From assembly GCA_045631525.1 (NCBI GenBank), contig JAZQUY010000013.1, forward strand, positions 1 to 64,000: 64,000 nt of DNA, written 5' to 3'. Within the stretch, counting starts at the first letter, position 1; each line of letters opens with the position of its first letter. Source of the DNA: SIG440 sp045631525. GTDB taxonomy: Bacteria > Bacillota > Clostridia > Monoglobales > Monoglobaceae. The position numbers and the translations under genes were made by a program. The notes beneath the pieces are model-generated. The model ran no database searches and was not told the DNA's origin. It was given only the letters and a program-made list of their open reading frames with translations. Below, one piece after another: positions 17,796-26,397 of this stretch.

Positions 17796-18731
17796 TTGAC
17801 GATTTTTGATGCACATTGCGACACAGTGCAGAAGATAACGGATTTTGGCGGCGGACTCTTTGAAAATAACTTTCATGTGGACATAAATCGCATGATAAAG
17901 AGCCGAAATCAGCACATACAGACCTTTGCGGCGTTTCTTGACAAAGAAAACGACAATCTTAAACCTTTTTCAAGATGCAATCAGCTGATTGATAAATATT
18001 TTGACGAGATAGAAAAAAATAAAAAATACATAAAGCATTGCGATAATGTTTTAGAGATAAAAGAAGTCCTGAAATCTGGAAAGATTGCGGCGCTCCTCAG
18101 CGTCGAGGGTGGTGAAGCAATAGAGGGAGACCTTGAAAAGCTTGACTATCTTTTTTTCCGTGGCGTACGCATAATGACTCTTAGCTGGAATTATTCAAAT
18201 GAAATTACCGGAAGCATCGCCGAAGAAAATGGGAAAGGTCTTTCTGATTTTGGCAAGCAAGTTATCAAAAAAATGAATGAACTTGGAATGATGATTGATG
18301 TTTCACATATTTCGGAAAAGGGCTTTTGGGATGTTCTTGAAATAACTAAAAAACCCATTTTGGCGACACATTCAAATGCCAAAGCCGTATGTGGTCACAG
18401 ACGAAATCTCTCTGATGAGCAAGTTTGTGCTATAATAAAAAACGGAGGATGTATAGGGATAAATTTATATTCTGAATTTCTTTCTGGCGAAAGTGCAGAA
18501 ATAAATGATATACTCCGGCATATTGAACATATTCTTTCTCTCGGCGGGGAAAATAAAATTGGACTTGGCAGTGATTTTGATGGAATGGACAGTTTACCCA
18601 AAGGTATAAAAGGAATAGAGGATATTTACAAAATTTTTGAGGAATTGAGAGGAAGAGGATACAGCGAAATGCTTATAAAAAAGATTTCCTCGAATAATTT
18701 TTTGGATGTAATGCAAAAAAATTTTGGATAA
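17796..18731 (+). CDS. Membrane dipeptidase (renal dipeptidase family, M19)
   Basis: This is a zinc dipeptidase cleaving dipeptides, possibly including D-amino-acid forms. Metal ligands are visible in FDAHCDTV (HxD), SVEGGEAIEGD (Glu), LATHSNA and GHRRNLSD, and near the end GLGSDFDGM. It starts at TTG after GGAGG, 2 bases after the yraN stop. It has 311 residues. No signal peptide is seen. Confidence 0.88.
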   Translation: MTIFDAHCDTVQKITDFGGGLFENNFHVDINRMIKSRNQHIQTFAAFLDKENDNLKPFSRCNQLIDKYFDEIEKNKKYIKHCDNVLEIKEVLKSGKIAALLSVEGGEAIEGDLEKLDYLFFRGVRIMTLSWNYSNEITGSIAEENGKGLSDFGKQVIKKMNELGMMIDVSHISEKGFWDVLEITKKPILATHSNAKAVCGHRRNLSDEQVCAIIKNGGCIGINLYSEFLSGESAEINDILRHIEHILSLGGENKIGLGSDFDGMDSLPKGIKGIEDIYKIFEELRGRGYSEMLIKKISSNNFLDVMQKNFG

Positions 18732-18743
18732 TAAAAAAAAAGG

Positions 18744-18772
18744 TTGATATTTCGCTGATTTTGTATTAGAAT
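18744..18772 (+). promoter_or_regulatory. Sigma-A promoter for the aminotransferase gene
   Basis: TTGATA (18744-18749), 17 bases, TAGAAT (18767-18772), 38 bases before the ATG. Confidence 0.65.
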
Positions 18773-18810
18773 ATAGGATAGGTTATTTTTAATCAGTAAG
18801 GAGAATTTAA

Positions 18811-20007
18811 ATGCAAACATATATTTCACAGAAAGCAAAGAGCATCAGCCCATCACCAACATTGTCTCTTGATGCAAAATTCAAGCAGATGAAAAAGCAG
18901 GGAATTCCTGTGGTTGGTTTTGGCGCAGGTGAACCCGATTTTGAAACCCCTGAAAATGTAAAGCAGGCAGGGATAAAGGCTATTGAAAGTGGTTTCACAA
19001 GATACACACCTGCTTCAGGTACTGTTGAACTCAAGGAAGCAATCTGCGAAAAAATAAAAAGAGATACAGGACTTTCCTATGAAATTGGAAACATTGTTGT
19101 CAGCAACGGCGGAAAGCATTGTCTTACCAACATTTTCATGGCTATTTGTGAGCCTGATGATGAGGTTATTATCCCTGCACCGTTTTGGGTGAGCTATCCT
19201 GAAATGGTGAAGATGGCAGGCGGAAAGCCGGTGTTTATTGATACTACCGAAGAGGCGAATTTCAAATTCACGCCCCATCAGCTTGAAGCACATATCACAC
19301 CAAGAACACGTGCTCTTGTGCTCAACACACCAAGCAACCCGACAGGTATGGTTTATACAAGAGAAGAACTTGAAAAAATTGCTGAAATTGCTGTTAAAAA
19401 TAACATTTATGTTATCTTTGACGAGATTTATGAAAAGCTTGTGTATGAGGGTGAGCATATCAACATTGCCACATTAGGCGAAGACATAAGAAATCTTACA
19501 ATTATCGTAAACGGTATGGCAAAAGCTTATGCTATGACCGGTTGGAGAATTGGTTTCACTGCATCAAATGCTGATGTTGCAAAGGCTATGTCAAATATTC
19601 AGAGCCACGCCACATCAAACCCCAACTCAATCGCACAATTCGCATCTGTTGAGGCACTTCTTGGCGACCAGTCATCAATAGATGTTATGAAAAAGGAATA
19701 CATCAAGCGAAGAGATTATATGGTTGAAAGAATAAATTCCATTGACGGTATAAGCTGTAAAAAGCCAAATGGTGCGTTCTATATATTTATGAACGTAAAA
19801 GCTCTTCTTGGTAAAGAACTTTATGGTCAGGTATTTGACAGTGCAAGTGCACTTTGTGATGATATTCTGGAAAGAGCACTTGTGGCGCTTGTGCCCAGTG
19901 AAGGCTTTGGAATAGACGGCTATGTACGTCTTTCATATGCTACCTCTATGGAGGTTATCAAAGAGGGTCTTGACAGAATTGAAAAATATATTCGCGGAGA
20001 GTATTAA
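18811..20007 (+). CDS. Pyridoxal-phosphate aminotransferase, aspartate type (class I)
   Basis: It probably transfers amino groups between aspartate and 2-oxoglutarate. GAGEPDFETPENVK, NTPSNPTGMVYT, DEIYEKLVYEG and the PLP-lysine segment GMAKAYAMTGWRIGF are visible, with the substrate-binding Arg in VRLSYATSME. It has 398 residues. RBS AAGGAG. It is followed within 15 bases by proC. Exact substrate range (AspC, or broader) cannot be told from sequence. Confidence 0.9.
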   Translation: MQTYISQKAKSISPSPTLSLDAKFKQMKKQGIPVVGFGAGEPDFETPENVKQAGIKAIESGFTRYTPASGTVELKEAICEKIKRDTGLSYEIGNIVVSNGGKHCLTNIFMAICEPDDEVIIPAPFWVSYPEMVKMAGGKPVFIDTTEEANFKFTPHQLEAHITPRTRALVLNTPSNPTGMVYTREELEKIAEIAVKNNIYVIFDEIYEKLVYEGEHINIATLGEDIRNLTIIVNGMAKAYAMTGWRIGFTASNADVAKAMSNIQSHATSNPNSIAQFASVEALLGDQSSIDVMKKEYIKRRDYMVERINSIDGISCKKPNGAFYIFMNVKALLGKELYGQVFDSASALCDDILERALVALVPSEGFGIDGYVRLSYATSMEVIKEGLDRIEKYIRGEY

Positions 20008-20022
20008 AAAAGGGGAATTACT

Positions 20023-20817
20023 GTGAGAATTGGTATAATCGGTGCGGGGAATATGGCATCCGCTTTAGCAGGCGGATTGCTCAAATCAGGCATTGTAAAT
20101 TGTGAGTCATTTTCTATAAGTGATAAAAATGCATTAAGCCTTGATTTGTGGCGGGAGTGCGGGGTTTTTGTCAGTGAAAATAACCTCGACGTAATAAGCC
20201 GCAGTGATGTAATAATTTTTGCAGTAAAGCCCAATATTCTTCCATTTGTTCTTGAAGAGGCTAACTCTTTTTCAAAAGATAAGGTATTCATTTCAATCGC
20301 TGCAGGAACAACAATCAGTGCAATAGAGAGTATTCTTGGCGATGATGCCAAAATAATACGTGTTATGCCCAACACGCCTGCAAAGGTGGGATGCGGTATG
20401 ACTGTTATTTCACCGAATAAAAACATTGCAGAAAAAGAACTCAAAATGGCGAAGGAAATTTTTTCTGCTGTGGGTGAGGTGGTTGTTTTGGAAGAAAAAC
20501 ACATAAACACAGCCACGGCTCTTCACGGAAGCAGTCCGGCTTATGTTTATATGCTGATTGATGCTATGGCTGATTGTGGTGTGAAGCACGGTCTTCCCAA
20601 AAACATTGCACTCAAGCTTTCTGCAAAAGCAGTGGAAGGTGCGGCAAAAATGGTGATGGAAACAAATGAACATCCTCAGGCTCTCAAAGATGCAGTTTGT
20701 TCCCCCGGTGGTACAACCATTGCTGCAGTTTGTGAACTTGAAAAATCAGGGTTTGCTGCTACTGTTTCAGGTGCGGTTGATGCCTGCATAAAAAGAGCCG
20801 ATGAAATGTCAAAATAA
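20023..20817 (+). CDS. proC: Pyrroline-5-carboxylate reductase
   Basis: This enzyme performs the last step of proline synthesis, using NAD(P)H. The N-terminal dinucleotide motif IGAGNMASALAGGL, RVMPNTPAKVGCG and the C-terminal GSSPAYVYMLIDAMAD and SPGGTTIAA segments are all present. It starts at GTG after AAAGGGG. It has 264 residues, normal length. Confidence 0.94.
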   Translation: MRIGIIGAGNMASALAGGLLKSGIVNCESFSISDKNALSLDLWRECGVFVSENNLDVISRSDVIIFAVKPNILPFVLEEANSFSKDKVFISIAAGTTISAIESILGDDAKIIRVMPNTPAKVGCGMTVISPNKNIAEKELKMAKEIFSAVGEVVVLEEKHINTATALHGSSPAYVYMLIDAMADCGVKHGLPKNIALKLSAKAVEGAAKMVMETNEHPQALKDAVCSPGGTTIAAVCELEKSGFAATVSGAVDACIKRADEMSK

Positions 20818-20830
20818 AATTTAATAAATT

Positions 20831-20859
20831 TCATATTTTCACAGCTTGTCTCATATCTA
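20831..20859 (+). promoter_or_regulatory. Candidate sigma-E promoter of spoIIM
   Basis: TCATATT (20831-20837) matches the sigma-E -35 pattern KMATATT; 14 bases later CATATCTA (20852-20859) resembles the -10 CATACAHT. The site precedes spoIIM, a sigma-E target in Bacillus subtilis. Confidence 0.5.
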
Positions 20860-20891
20860 TGTAAAAATGGTTTTTACGAAGGGAGAAAGCT

Positions 20892-21533
20892 ATGAAAAGA
20901 AAATATTTTTTTAAAACGTTAACCGATTACATCAGTTGCAGCAAGGTTTTGTTTGTTTTAACTTTTTTCTGTCTTGTTGCAGGCACAGTAATCGGTTCTT
21001 TGTCGGCAATTACGATGAATACCGAAAGCTATGAGTCTTTGGGTGCCTATATGAATAATTTCTTATCGGCATATACTATTCAGCCAGTTGATAAGGGCGA
21101 AATTTTTAAGTTTTCCCTTTATAACAATATAAAAACAGTACTTTTTTTGTGGGTATCAGGACTTTGTGTCTGGCTGATTCCGCTTGGGGTGATTCAGGTA
21201 GCGGCAAGGGGTTATAAGCTTGGCTTCACCACTGTTTTTCTTATACAGCTTTACAAAGGCAGGGGCATTTTGTTTGTTTTGGCGTCACTCTTGCCACAGA
21301 TAATGATTTTGTTTCCGGCACTAATAATTTACGCAGTGTTCAATATACGTTATGCGGTTTCGCTCAAAGATTTAAAAAAACGTGGCGAAACCCTTAATAT
21401 ACGCAAAGAAATGTATCTAAAAAATCTGGTTTTTCTTCTTGGTATGATTGCGGTTTTGGTTTTATGCAGTTTTATCGATGCATTTGTTGTGCCTCCGGTC
21501 TTAAGACCGATATGTTCATTTTTGGGTAGATAG
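20892..21533 (+). CDS. spoIIM: Stage II sporulation protein M
   Basis: SpoIIM acts with SpoIID and SpoIIP in dissolving septal wall and in forespore engulfment. The 213-residue product has about five membrane helices, and the N-terminus KRKYFFKTLTDYISCSK leading into the first helix fits the family. RBS GAAGGGAG. xerD follows by 15 bases, the usual clostridial order. Confidence 0.85.
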   Translation: MKRKYFFKTLTDYISCSKVLFVLTFFCLVAGTVIGSLSAITMNTESYESLGAYMNNFLSAYTIQPVDKGEIFKFSLYNNIKTVLFLWVSGLCVWLIPLGVIQVAARGYKLGFTTVFLIQLYKGRGILFVLASLLPQIMILFPALIIYAVFNIRYAVSLKDLKKRGETLNIRKEMYLKNLVFLLGMIAVLVLCSFIDAFVVPPVLRPICSFLGR

Positions 21534-21548
21534 AAAGAAGGAAACCTG

Positions 21549-22451
21549 ATGAAAAATATAGTTGATAAATATTTCAATTTTTTGAAAAAGAAAAAGGGTG
21601 CGTCCGAAAACACTCTTGTGTCTTACAGACGTGATTTGAATGCTTTTCTCTCATATCAGGAGGAATGCGACGCAGATTTTAAAAATGCAAGCGGTGCAAC
21701 CATTCTTGATTATCTTGTTACTTTGCAAAAATCAGGGAAGTCTGCATCCACGGTGTCGAGAAATCTTGCATCCATAAGGTCGTTTTACAGATTTTTGCAA
21801 AACGAGGGTGTTATCGCTCAGGACCCCACACAAAATCTTCATTCGCTAAAGGCAGACAAAAAGCTTCCTGCGATTCTTACCAATGAAGAGGTTGAAGACC
21901 TTCTCGACCAGCCTGATGTAAGAGATGCAAAGGGATGCCGCGACAAAGCTATGCTTGAGCTTCTTTATGCAACGGGGATGCGGGTGAGTGAAATGATTGA
22001 ACTCAAAATGTCTGATGTTGATATGGATATTGGTTATATCAACTGCAATCAGGGCAAGAAAATGAGGGTTATACCCATTTATTCACTGGCAAAAAAGGCA
22101 GTAAAAACATACATAGATACAGCGAGAGTACAGCTTGTCCGGGGAAATCGCAAGGTTGATAATCTCTTTGTCAATTGCAACGGCACAAAGATGACTCGTC
22201 AGGGCTTTTGGAAAATAATTAAAAAGTATGCATCCATGGCGAACATAAAGACAGATATTACACCGCATACACTGAGACACTCTTTTGCTACGCATCTTCT
22301 TGAAAATGGTGCGGACCTCAAATCACTTCAGGAAATGCTTGGGCATACCGATATTTCATCAACCCAGATTTATACAAGCGTTCTCAAAAAGCACCTCAAG
22401 GATGTATACAAAAGTGCACATCCAAGGGCAAAGAAAAAACAAACAGTTTAA
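21549..22451 (+). CDS. xerD: Site-specific tyrosine recombinase XerD
   Basis: XerD resolves chromosome dimers at dif with XerC. An N-terminal SAM-like domain (residues 1-85) is followed by the catalytic domain: Arg in LYATGMRVSEMIEL, HTLRHSFATHLLENGADL with His and Arg, LGHTDISST, and the nucleophile Tyr in QIYT. It has 300 residues. A second Xer-like gene lies at 44983. Confidence 0.92.
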   Translation: MKNIVDKYFNFLKKKKGASENTLVSYRRDLNAFLSYQEECDADFKNASGATILDYLVTLQKSGKSASTVSRNLASIRSFYRFLQNEGVIAQDPTQNLHSLKADKKLPAILTNEEVEDLLDQPDVRDAKGCRDKAMLELLYATGMRVSEMIELKMSDVDMDIGYINCNQGKKMRVIPIYSLAKKAVKTYIDTARVQLVRGNRKVDNLFVNCNGTKMTRQGFWKIIKKYASMANIKTDITPHTLRHSFATHLLENGADLKSLQEMLGHTDISSTQIYTSVLKKHLKDVYKSAHPRAKKKQTV

Positions 22452-22457
22452 AAAATT

Positions 22458-22486
22458 AAAAGGAATGATGAGTCATTCCTTTTTTA
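22458..22486. terminator. Bidirectional terminator between xerD and sigK
   Basis: AAAAGGAATGA (22458-22468), loop TGAG, TCATTCCTTTT (22473-22483). T-runs occur on both strands, serving the convergent genes. Confidence 0.88.
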
Positions 22487-23179
22487 TATGTCATCACTGC
22501 AAATTCCGTATTTCAGTTTTTCTATGGCTTTTTTTTCAATCCTTGATACGTAAGAACGTGAGATACCCATTATTTCACCTATTTCAGACTGGGTCAACTC
22601 GTTTCCGTCATTAAGTCCGTAACGCATCTCAATTATTTTGCGTTCCCGAATATCAAGACGGGTTTTTATGTTTTCATAGAGCTTTTTTATCTGAGCCTTT
22701 TTGTCAATCTCTTTGATTACGTCCTCTTCGTCTCCGCCAATAATGTCCATAAGAAGAATTTGATTACCCTCTTTGTCTGTACCGATTGGGTCATTGAGGG
22801 AAACATCTCCTTGGGTTTTTTTGTTGCTACGCATCAACATGAGGATTTCGTTCTCAATACAGCGTGCGGCATATGTAACAAGTCGCGTACCTTTTGATGA
22901 GTCAAAGCTGTTTATAGCTTTGATGAGTCCTATTGTGCCCAGGGAAATAAGGTCTTCGCTGTCCCGGATGTTTGCTGAGTATTTTTTTGAGATATGTGCC
23001 ACAAGTCTGAGGTTGTGTTCAATAAGCTTGTTCTTTGCCTCAATGTCGCCATTTTCCATTTTTTCTATGTAAAGTTTTTCTTCTTTTGCGGTGAGGGTTT
23101 TGGGGAAAGTCATATTTCCTGAAACAAAAGAAATAAGGAACACAATGGATTCAAGAAGTGAATCAAATAAACCAAACAT
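22484..23179 (-). CDS. sigK: Sporulation sigma factor SigK, uninterrupted
   Basis: SigK is the late mother-cell sigma factor driving coat and cortex genes. The sequence shows region 2 (LIEHNLRLVAHISKKY, DLISLGTIGLIKAI, YAARCIENEI), the SigK-typical DVSLNDPIGTDKEGNQ, and region 4 helix-turn-helix (IGEIMGISRSYVSRIEKKA). ATG 23179 is chosen: GGAG precedes it and the hydrophobic start MFGLFDSLLESIVFLISFV fits a pro-sequence; the frame runs further upstream. It has 231 residues and no skin-like insertion. Confidence 0.92.
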   Translation of the reverse strand: MFGLFDSLLESIVFLISFVSGNMTFPKTLTAKEEKLYIEKMENGDIEAKNKLIEHNLRLVAHISKKYSANIRDSEDLISLGTIGLIKAINSFDSSKGTRLVTYAARCIENEILMLMRSNKKTQGDVSLNDPIGTDKEGNQILLMDIIGGDEEDVIKEIDKKAQIKKLYENIKTRLDIRERKIIEMRYGLNDGNELTQSEIGEIMGISRSYVSRIEKKAIEKLKYGICSDDI

Positions 23180-23313
23180 ACTACATATCTCCAATCTGTC
23201 GGAAAATTGCGACATAAAATAAAAATTAACCCAATTTAAAAGGCTCTCAGAAAAATATATAGTTAGTTTATGCAAAGGATTTTTGTCCCGTGCAAGTACA
23301 CAAGTTTTTTATG

Positions 23314-23342
23314 TTGCGACAAAGTAAAAGTTGTGGTATAAT
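23314..23342 (+). promoter_or_regulatory. Sigma-A promoter for the GtrA gene
   Basis: TTGCGA (23314-23319), 17 bases, TATAAT (23337-23342). The -35 lies inside TTGCGACA, a heptamer also present at 23207-23214 on the sigK side. Confidence 0.65.
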
Positions 23343-23430
23343 ATTCTAAGAAATTTAAACCTCATTTAGTTGTTTGGGGATTTAAACGGGACAATATTGA
23401 ATTTTGTTTGAATTTAAAATGGAGATGAAA

Positions 23431-23832
23431 ATGAATAAGGAATCGGTATTTCAAATTTTAAAATTTACGATGTTTTCGGTATCTGCAGGGATAATACAAG
23501 TTTTGACATTTACTATATTCAACGAGTTGTTTTGCTGGATGTATTGGCCAGCTTACCTTACATCCCTTGTTTTGTCAATAATCTGGAATTTTACATTTAA
23601 CAGACGATATACGTTTAAGTCTGCTGTAAATGTTCCGGTTGCAATGGCAAAGTTGTTTGGATTTTATGCAGTTTTCACTCCTTTGTCTACATTCCTTGGT
23701 CATCTGGCAGAAACAGCTAAAATCAACGATTACATAATTCTGGCGATAACAATGCTCTCAAATTTTGTCCTTGAATTTTTGTTTTCTAAATTTATAATAT
23801 ACAAAAGTCAAGAAAACACGCGAACAGAATAG
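23431..23832 (+). CDS. GtrA-like membrane protein
   Basis: This 133-residue protein has four predicted membrane helices, typical of the GtrA family, which is thought to move or shield lipid-linked sugars. The first helix follows FQILKFTMFSVSAGIIQ, and the conserved segment YLTSLVLSIIWNFTFNRRYTF is clear. ATG 23431 is chosen because GGAG lies 6 bases upstream; the frame is open from a TTG at 23404. No glycosyltransferase gene is adjacent, which is unusual for the family. Confidence 0.82.
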   Translation: MNKESVFQILKFTMFSVSAGIIQVLTFTIFNELFCWMYWPAYLTSLVLSIIWNFTFNRRYTFKSAVNVPVAMAKLFGFYAVFTPLSTFLGHLAETAKINDYIILAITMLSNFVLEFLFSKFIIYKSQENTRTE

Positions 23833-23978
23833 TAGCATCAGAACGGTTTGGTTTAGGATAGTTTTTTTATATATTTTTGGGTCCTGTCTTGACACGAGTA
23901 AGAATTTTGTCAATAGTTGCTGAATATTGTCAAAAAAAGAATGGATTTTATATCTAAAGAAAAACACGAGGTGAAATA

Positions 23979-25469
23979 ATGTCTAAAAATGTTACTTTAT
24001 ACAATCTTTTAATTTCATGTCCTAGTGATGTGAAAGATGAAGTTGAATTAATTAAAGCTGCCGTTGATGAGTTTAATGAATTGTACGCCGATCAGTTAGA
24101 TATAGCAATTAAAACTAAACATTGGAAAAAAAGTTCCTATGCTCAATCTGGTGGAAAACCTCAGAAGTTATTAAATGAACAGATAGTTAACGACTGTGAT
24201 GCAGCCGTGGCAATCTTTTGGACAAAATTTGGTTCTCCTACTGATGAATACGGTTCAGGAACAGAAGAAGAAATTGAGATTATGCTTCAATCTGGAAAAC
24301 AAGTATTTATGTATTTTTCAGACAAGCCAATCTCTCCATCTCAAATGAATAGCGAAGAATATAAACAGATTAAAGCATTCCGTGAAAAATATAAAGATCG
24401 TGGAATATATTTTACATATTCATCAGATGATGAATTTAAAAAAATGTTTTTTGCCCAACTTTCTATGTACTTTTTGTCGGAGAAAAAAATAAAAGAAGCA
24501 ACCACTGAAAGACTTCCGGAATTAAAATTAGTGGGAATAGATAAGCATGGTAATTTGTCAGGTGAAGCATCGGTGTATTCTTTTGTTATAAATACTGATA
24601 CTACTATGAATCAGTATCTGGACAAAATTCGATGCATTTACCAAGAAATAGCTGATGCGAATGTAGGAAAGAGAGTTGAAGTAAATAACAACTTTTTTAC
24701 TGCTTTTACAAGTCCTGTTGATATTGATAAAGAGGAACGAGAAGTTATAACAAATGTTGCTAAACATTTGAAGATAGAACTCCCCGATAATTTTTTTGAT
24801 TTAGGAAACCTAAATAAGAATACCTTAACATCAAATCCGTTTGCTGGCCCAACTTTAAATGGTTCATCTGATGAAATACAGAAGTATAAGAAAATTAAAA
24901 AGTTGCATCAAACGATTTCTGAAGCTTTGGAATGGGCTCCGATAGAAAAGGCTTTTTCTGACAAGAATTGTCTGCGATTGGCTGTTAAGAACTGCGGAAA
25001 GGCAATTGATGAGGATGTTGAGATATCTTTTGAGATTTCTCAAAAATCGTTATTAACTTTGAGTGAGTTTCCAAACTTTAAAAATAACGAAATGGGATAC
25101 CTTTTAAACGACTGTGATATGAGTATCTTGTTCGGAATTGAAAGTACAGCAGCATATGATGAATATTCTGAATCCAAAAGAAGCAGGACTTCTAATTACA
25201 CCCCAAGAACGTATGGATTGCCTGGAGTTGTACCCAACTACAGTGATGATTTTGTCAATGAATTGAATGATGTTTTTTGTTATTCCATTTATTCAAGCGG
25301 AGAGAATTACATTGTTAAGTTGAAGATGGATTATATAAAACACAATACATGCGTTGCTTTTCCGTCAGTCTTGTTTATAAAAGGTGATGTTGAAAGTATA
25401 CCATATAAAATTACATCAAAAAATAGTCCGGATGTAGTTGAAGGAGTTATTAAGGTCCAGAAAATGTAA
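23979..25469 (+). CDS. Orphan DUF4062-type protein with unknown C-terminal domain
   Basis: This is a 496-residue protein of unknown function. Residues 1-165 resemble DUF4062 domains: NLLISCPSDVKDEVELIKAA, then LNEQIVNDCDAAVAIFWTKF and GSGTEEEIEIMLQSGKQVFM, a Rossmann-like fold related to TIR and deoxyribosyltransferase domains with a candidate catalytic Glu. Such N-termini sit on STAND NTPase immune proteins, but no P-loop is visible here. Residues 170-496 are not recognised; they look soluble and beta-rich. RBS GAGGTG. It stands alone beside gene remnants, with codons richer in A/T than its neighbours. A defence or signalling role is inference. Confidence 0.6.
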   Translation: MSKNVTLYNLLISCPSDVKDEVELIKAAVDEFNELYADQLDIAIKTKHWKKSSYAQSGGKPQKLLNEQIVNDCDAAVAIFWTKFGSPTDEYGSGTEEEIEIMLQSGKQVFMYFSDKPISPSQMNSEEYKQIKAFREKYKDRGIYFTYSSDDEFKKMFFAQLSMYFLSEKKIKEATTERLPELKLVGIDKHGNLSGEASVYSFVINTDTTMNQYLDKIRCIYQEIADANVGKRVEVNNNFFTAFTSPVDIDKEEREVITNVAKHLKIELPDNFFDLGNLNKNTLTSNPFAGPTLNGSSDEIQKYKKIKKLHQTISEALEWAPIEKAFSDKNCLRLAVKNCGKAIDEDVEISFEISQKSLLTLSEFPNFKNNEMGYLLNDCDMSILFGIESTAAYDEYSESKRSRTSNYTPRTYGLPGVVPNYSDDFVNELNDVFCYSIYSSGENYIVKLKMDYIKHNTCVAFPSVLFIKGDVESIPYKITSKNSPDVVEGVIKVQKM

Positions 25470-25710
25470 TAAAAAGTTGTTTTGTTGTGTTTTTGCTCAT
25501 GCAAGTCAAAAAAATTAATAAAATAGTTTGCGATTTTAAATATTTACATATACTATCGGGAGCGAGAAAATCCAGTATTCTCGCGGGTTCTAGTGAAAAG
25601 TGTTAAGGGAAAAGCAGTTGAAAAATTAAGAAAAAAATAGTAGGTCCTATTACACGAACCTGTAAAAAGTTAAGTAAAAATAAAAATATTTTATTGTAGG
25701 GAGTATTTAT
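25470..25710. other. Gene-free spacer after the DUF4062 gene
   Basis: No convincing ORF. A hairpin GCGAGAA/TTCTCGC lies at about 25563-25585, without a T-run, so it is not a simple terminator. A loose AGGT/ACCT pair lies near 25643-25662. Nothing else is recognised. Confidence 0.5.
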
Positions 25711-26055
25711 ATGTACAAAAAATTAGAACAACTAAAAACAGAAACAAAACTCAATAATGAAGGCAAGGAAAAAATGTTTAAGACCAACCTTGCAGACTTC
25801 GATGCATGGGATCCGAGAATCAGACTTTTTTCTCTGGTGCAGGTAAAGCCGGGCGAAGAAGTGGAATATCATATGCACGCTGGGGAGAGTGAAACTTTCT
25901 TTATTCTATCAGGACAGGGCATCTATAATGATAACGGAAACAAGGTTGATGTGGTTCCGGGAATGGTAACATTAACCCCGTCAGGTCAAGGCCACTCTAT
26001 TAAAAATACCGGTGATGAAATGCTTGTTTTTATCGCCCTTATTCTTGTTGATTAA
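25711..26055 (+). CDS. Small cupin-domain protein
   Basis: This is a 114-residue single-domain cupin. Motif 1 is seen as VKPGEEVEYHMHAGESETFF and motif 2 as PGMVTLTPSGQGHSIKN; the His residues (YHMHAGESE, GQGHS) could bind a metal. No catalytic partner domain is present. RBS TAGGGAG. It lies between the DUF4062 gene and gene remnants, so it may be part of the same transferred or decaying segment. Substrate unknown. Confidence 0.82.
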   Translation: MYKKLEQLKTETKLNNEGKEKMFKTNLADFDAWDPRIRLFSLVQVKPGEEVEYHMHAGESETFFILSGQGIYNDNGNKVDVVPGMVTLTPSGQGHSIKNTGDEMLVFIALILVD

Positions 26056-26056
26056 A

Positions 26057-26119
26057 TTACTCAGTTAATGATTTGCAGTAATTACCCGGCGAAATACCAA
26101 ACTTCTGATAAAATGCACG
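26057..26119 (-). pseudogene. Remnant of an AraC-family regulator (C-terminal tip)
   Basis: On the reverse strand the frame reads RAFYQKFGISPGNYCKSLTE and stop, the end of an AraC-type DNA-binding domain. Nothing of the rest of the gene remains: immediately upstream on that strand lies the NagB-like remnant in the opposite direction. This marks an old deletion or rearrangement junction near 26120. Confidence 0.72.
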
Positions 26120-26120
26120 C

Positions 26121-26397
26121 TTTTGGGTATTGGTGAGAACGGGTATCTTGCATTTAATTATCCGCCGGTGGATGATTTTTCTGATCCGAATGCCATCAAA
26201 AAAGCGTGTTGCTTGATTCTGTGTGCCGTCAACAGCAGGTTAACGACGGTTGCTTTTTTGCTATTGACTTGGTACCCACGCATGCTCTTACATTAACAGT
26301 GCCAACTCTCATGGCTGGAAGACAGCTGTTTTGTGTTGTTCCTGCGCCTACAAAGGCAAATACAGTTCTGGCTATCGTTAAGGGCGCTATACCTTTA
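26121..26397 (+). pseudogene. Remnant of a glucosamine-6-phosphate deaminase-like gene
   Basis: Two frames together give a NagB-like segment: GIGENGYLAFNYPPVDDFSD, then after a frameshift near 26190-26205, LDSVCRQQQVNDGCFFAIDL and VPTHALTLTVPTLMAGRQLF. The conserved CRQQQVNDG and the substrate segment are clear, but the N-terminal half, the start and the C-terminus are missing. About 90 of some 240 residues remain, so it is not functional. Confidence 0.78.

Noticed and set aside
25560..25610. tRNA-like pattern (hairpin followed by GGTTCTAGTG)
   Set aside because: No acceptor stem or complete cloverleaf could be formed.
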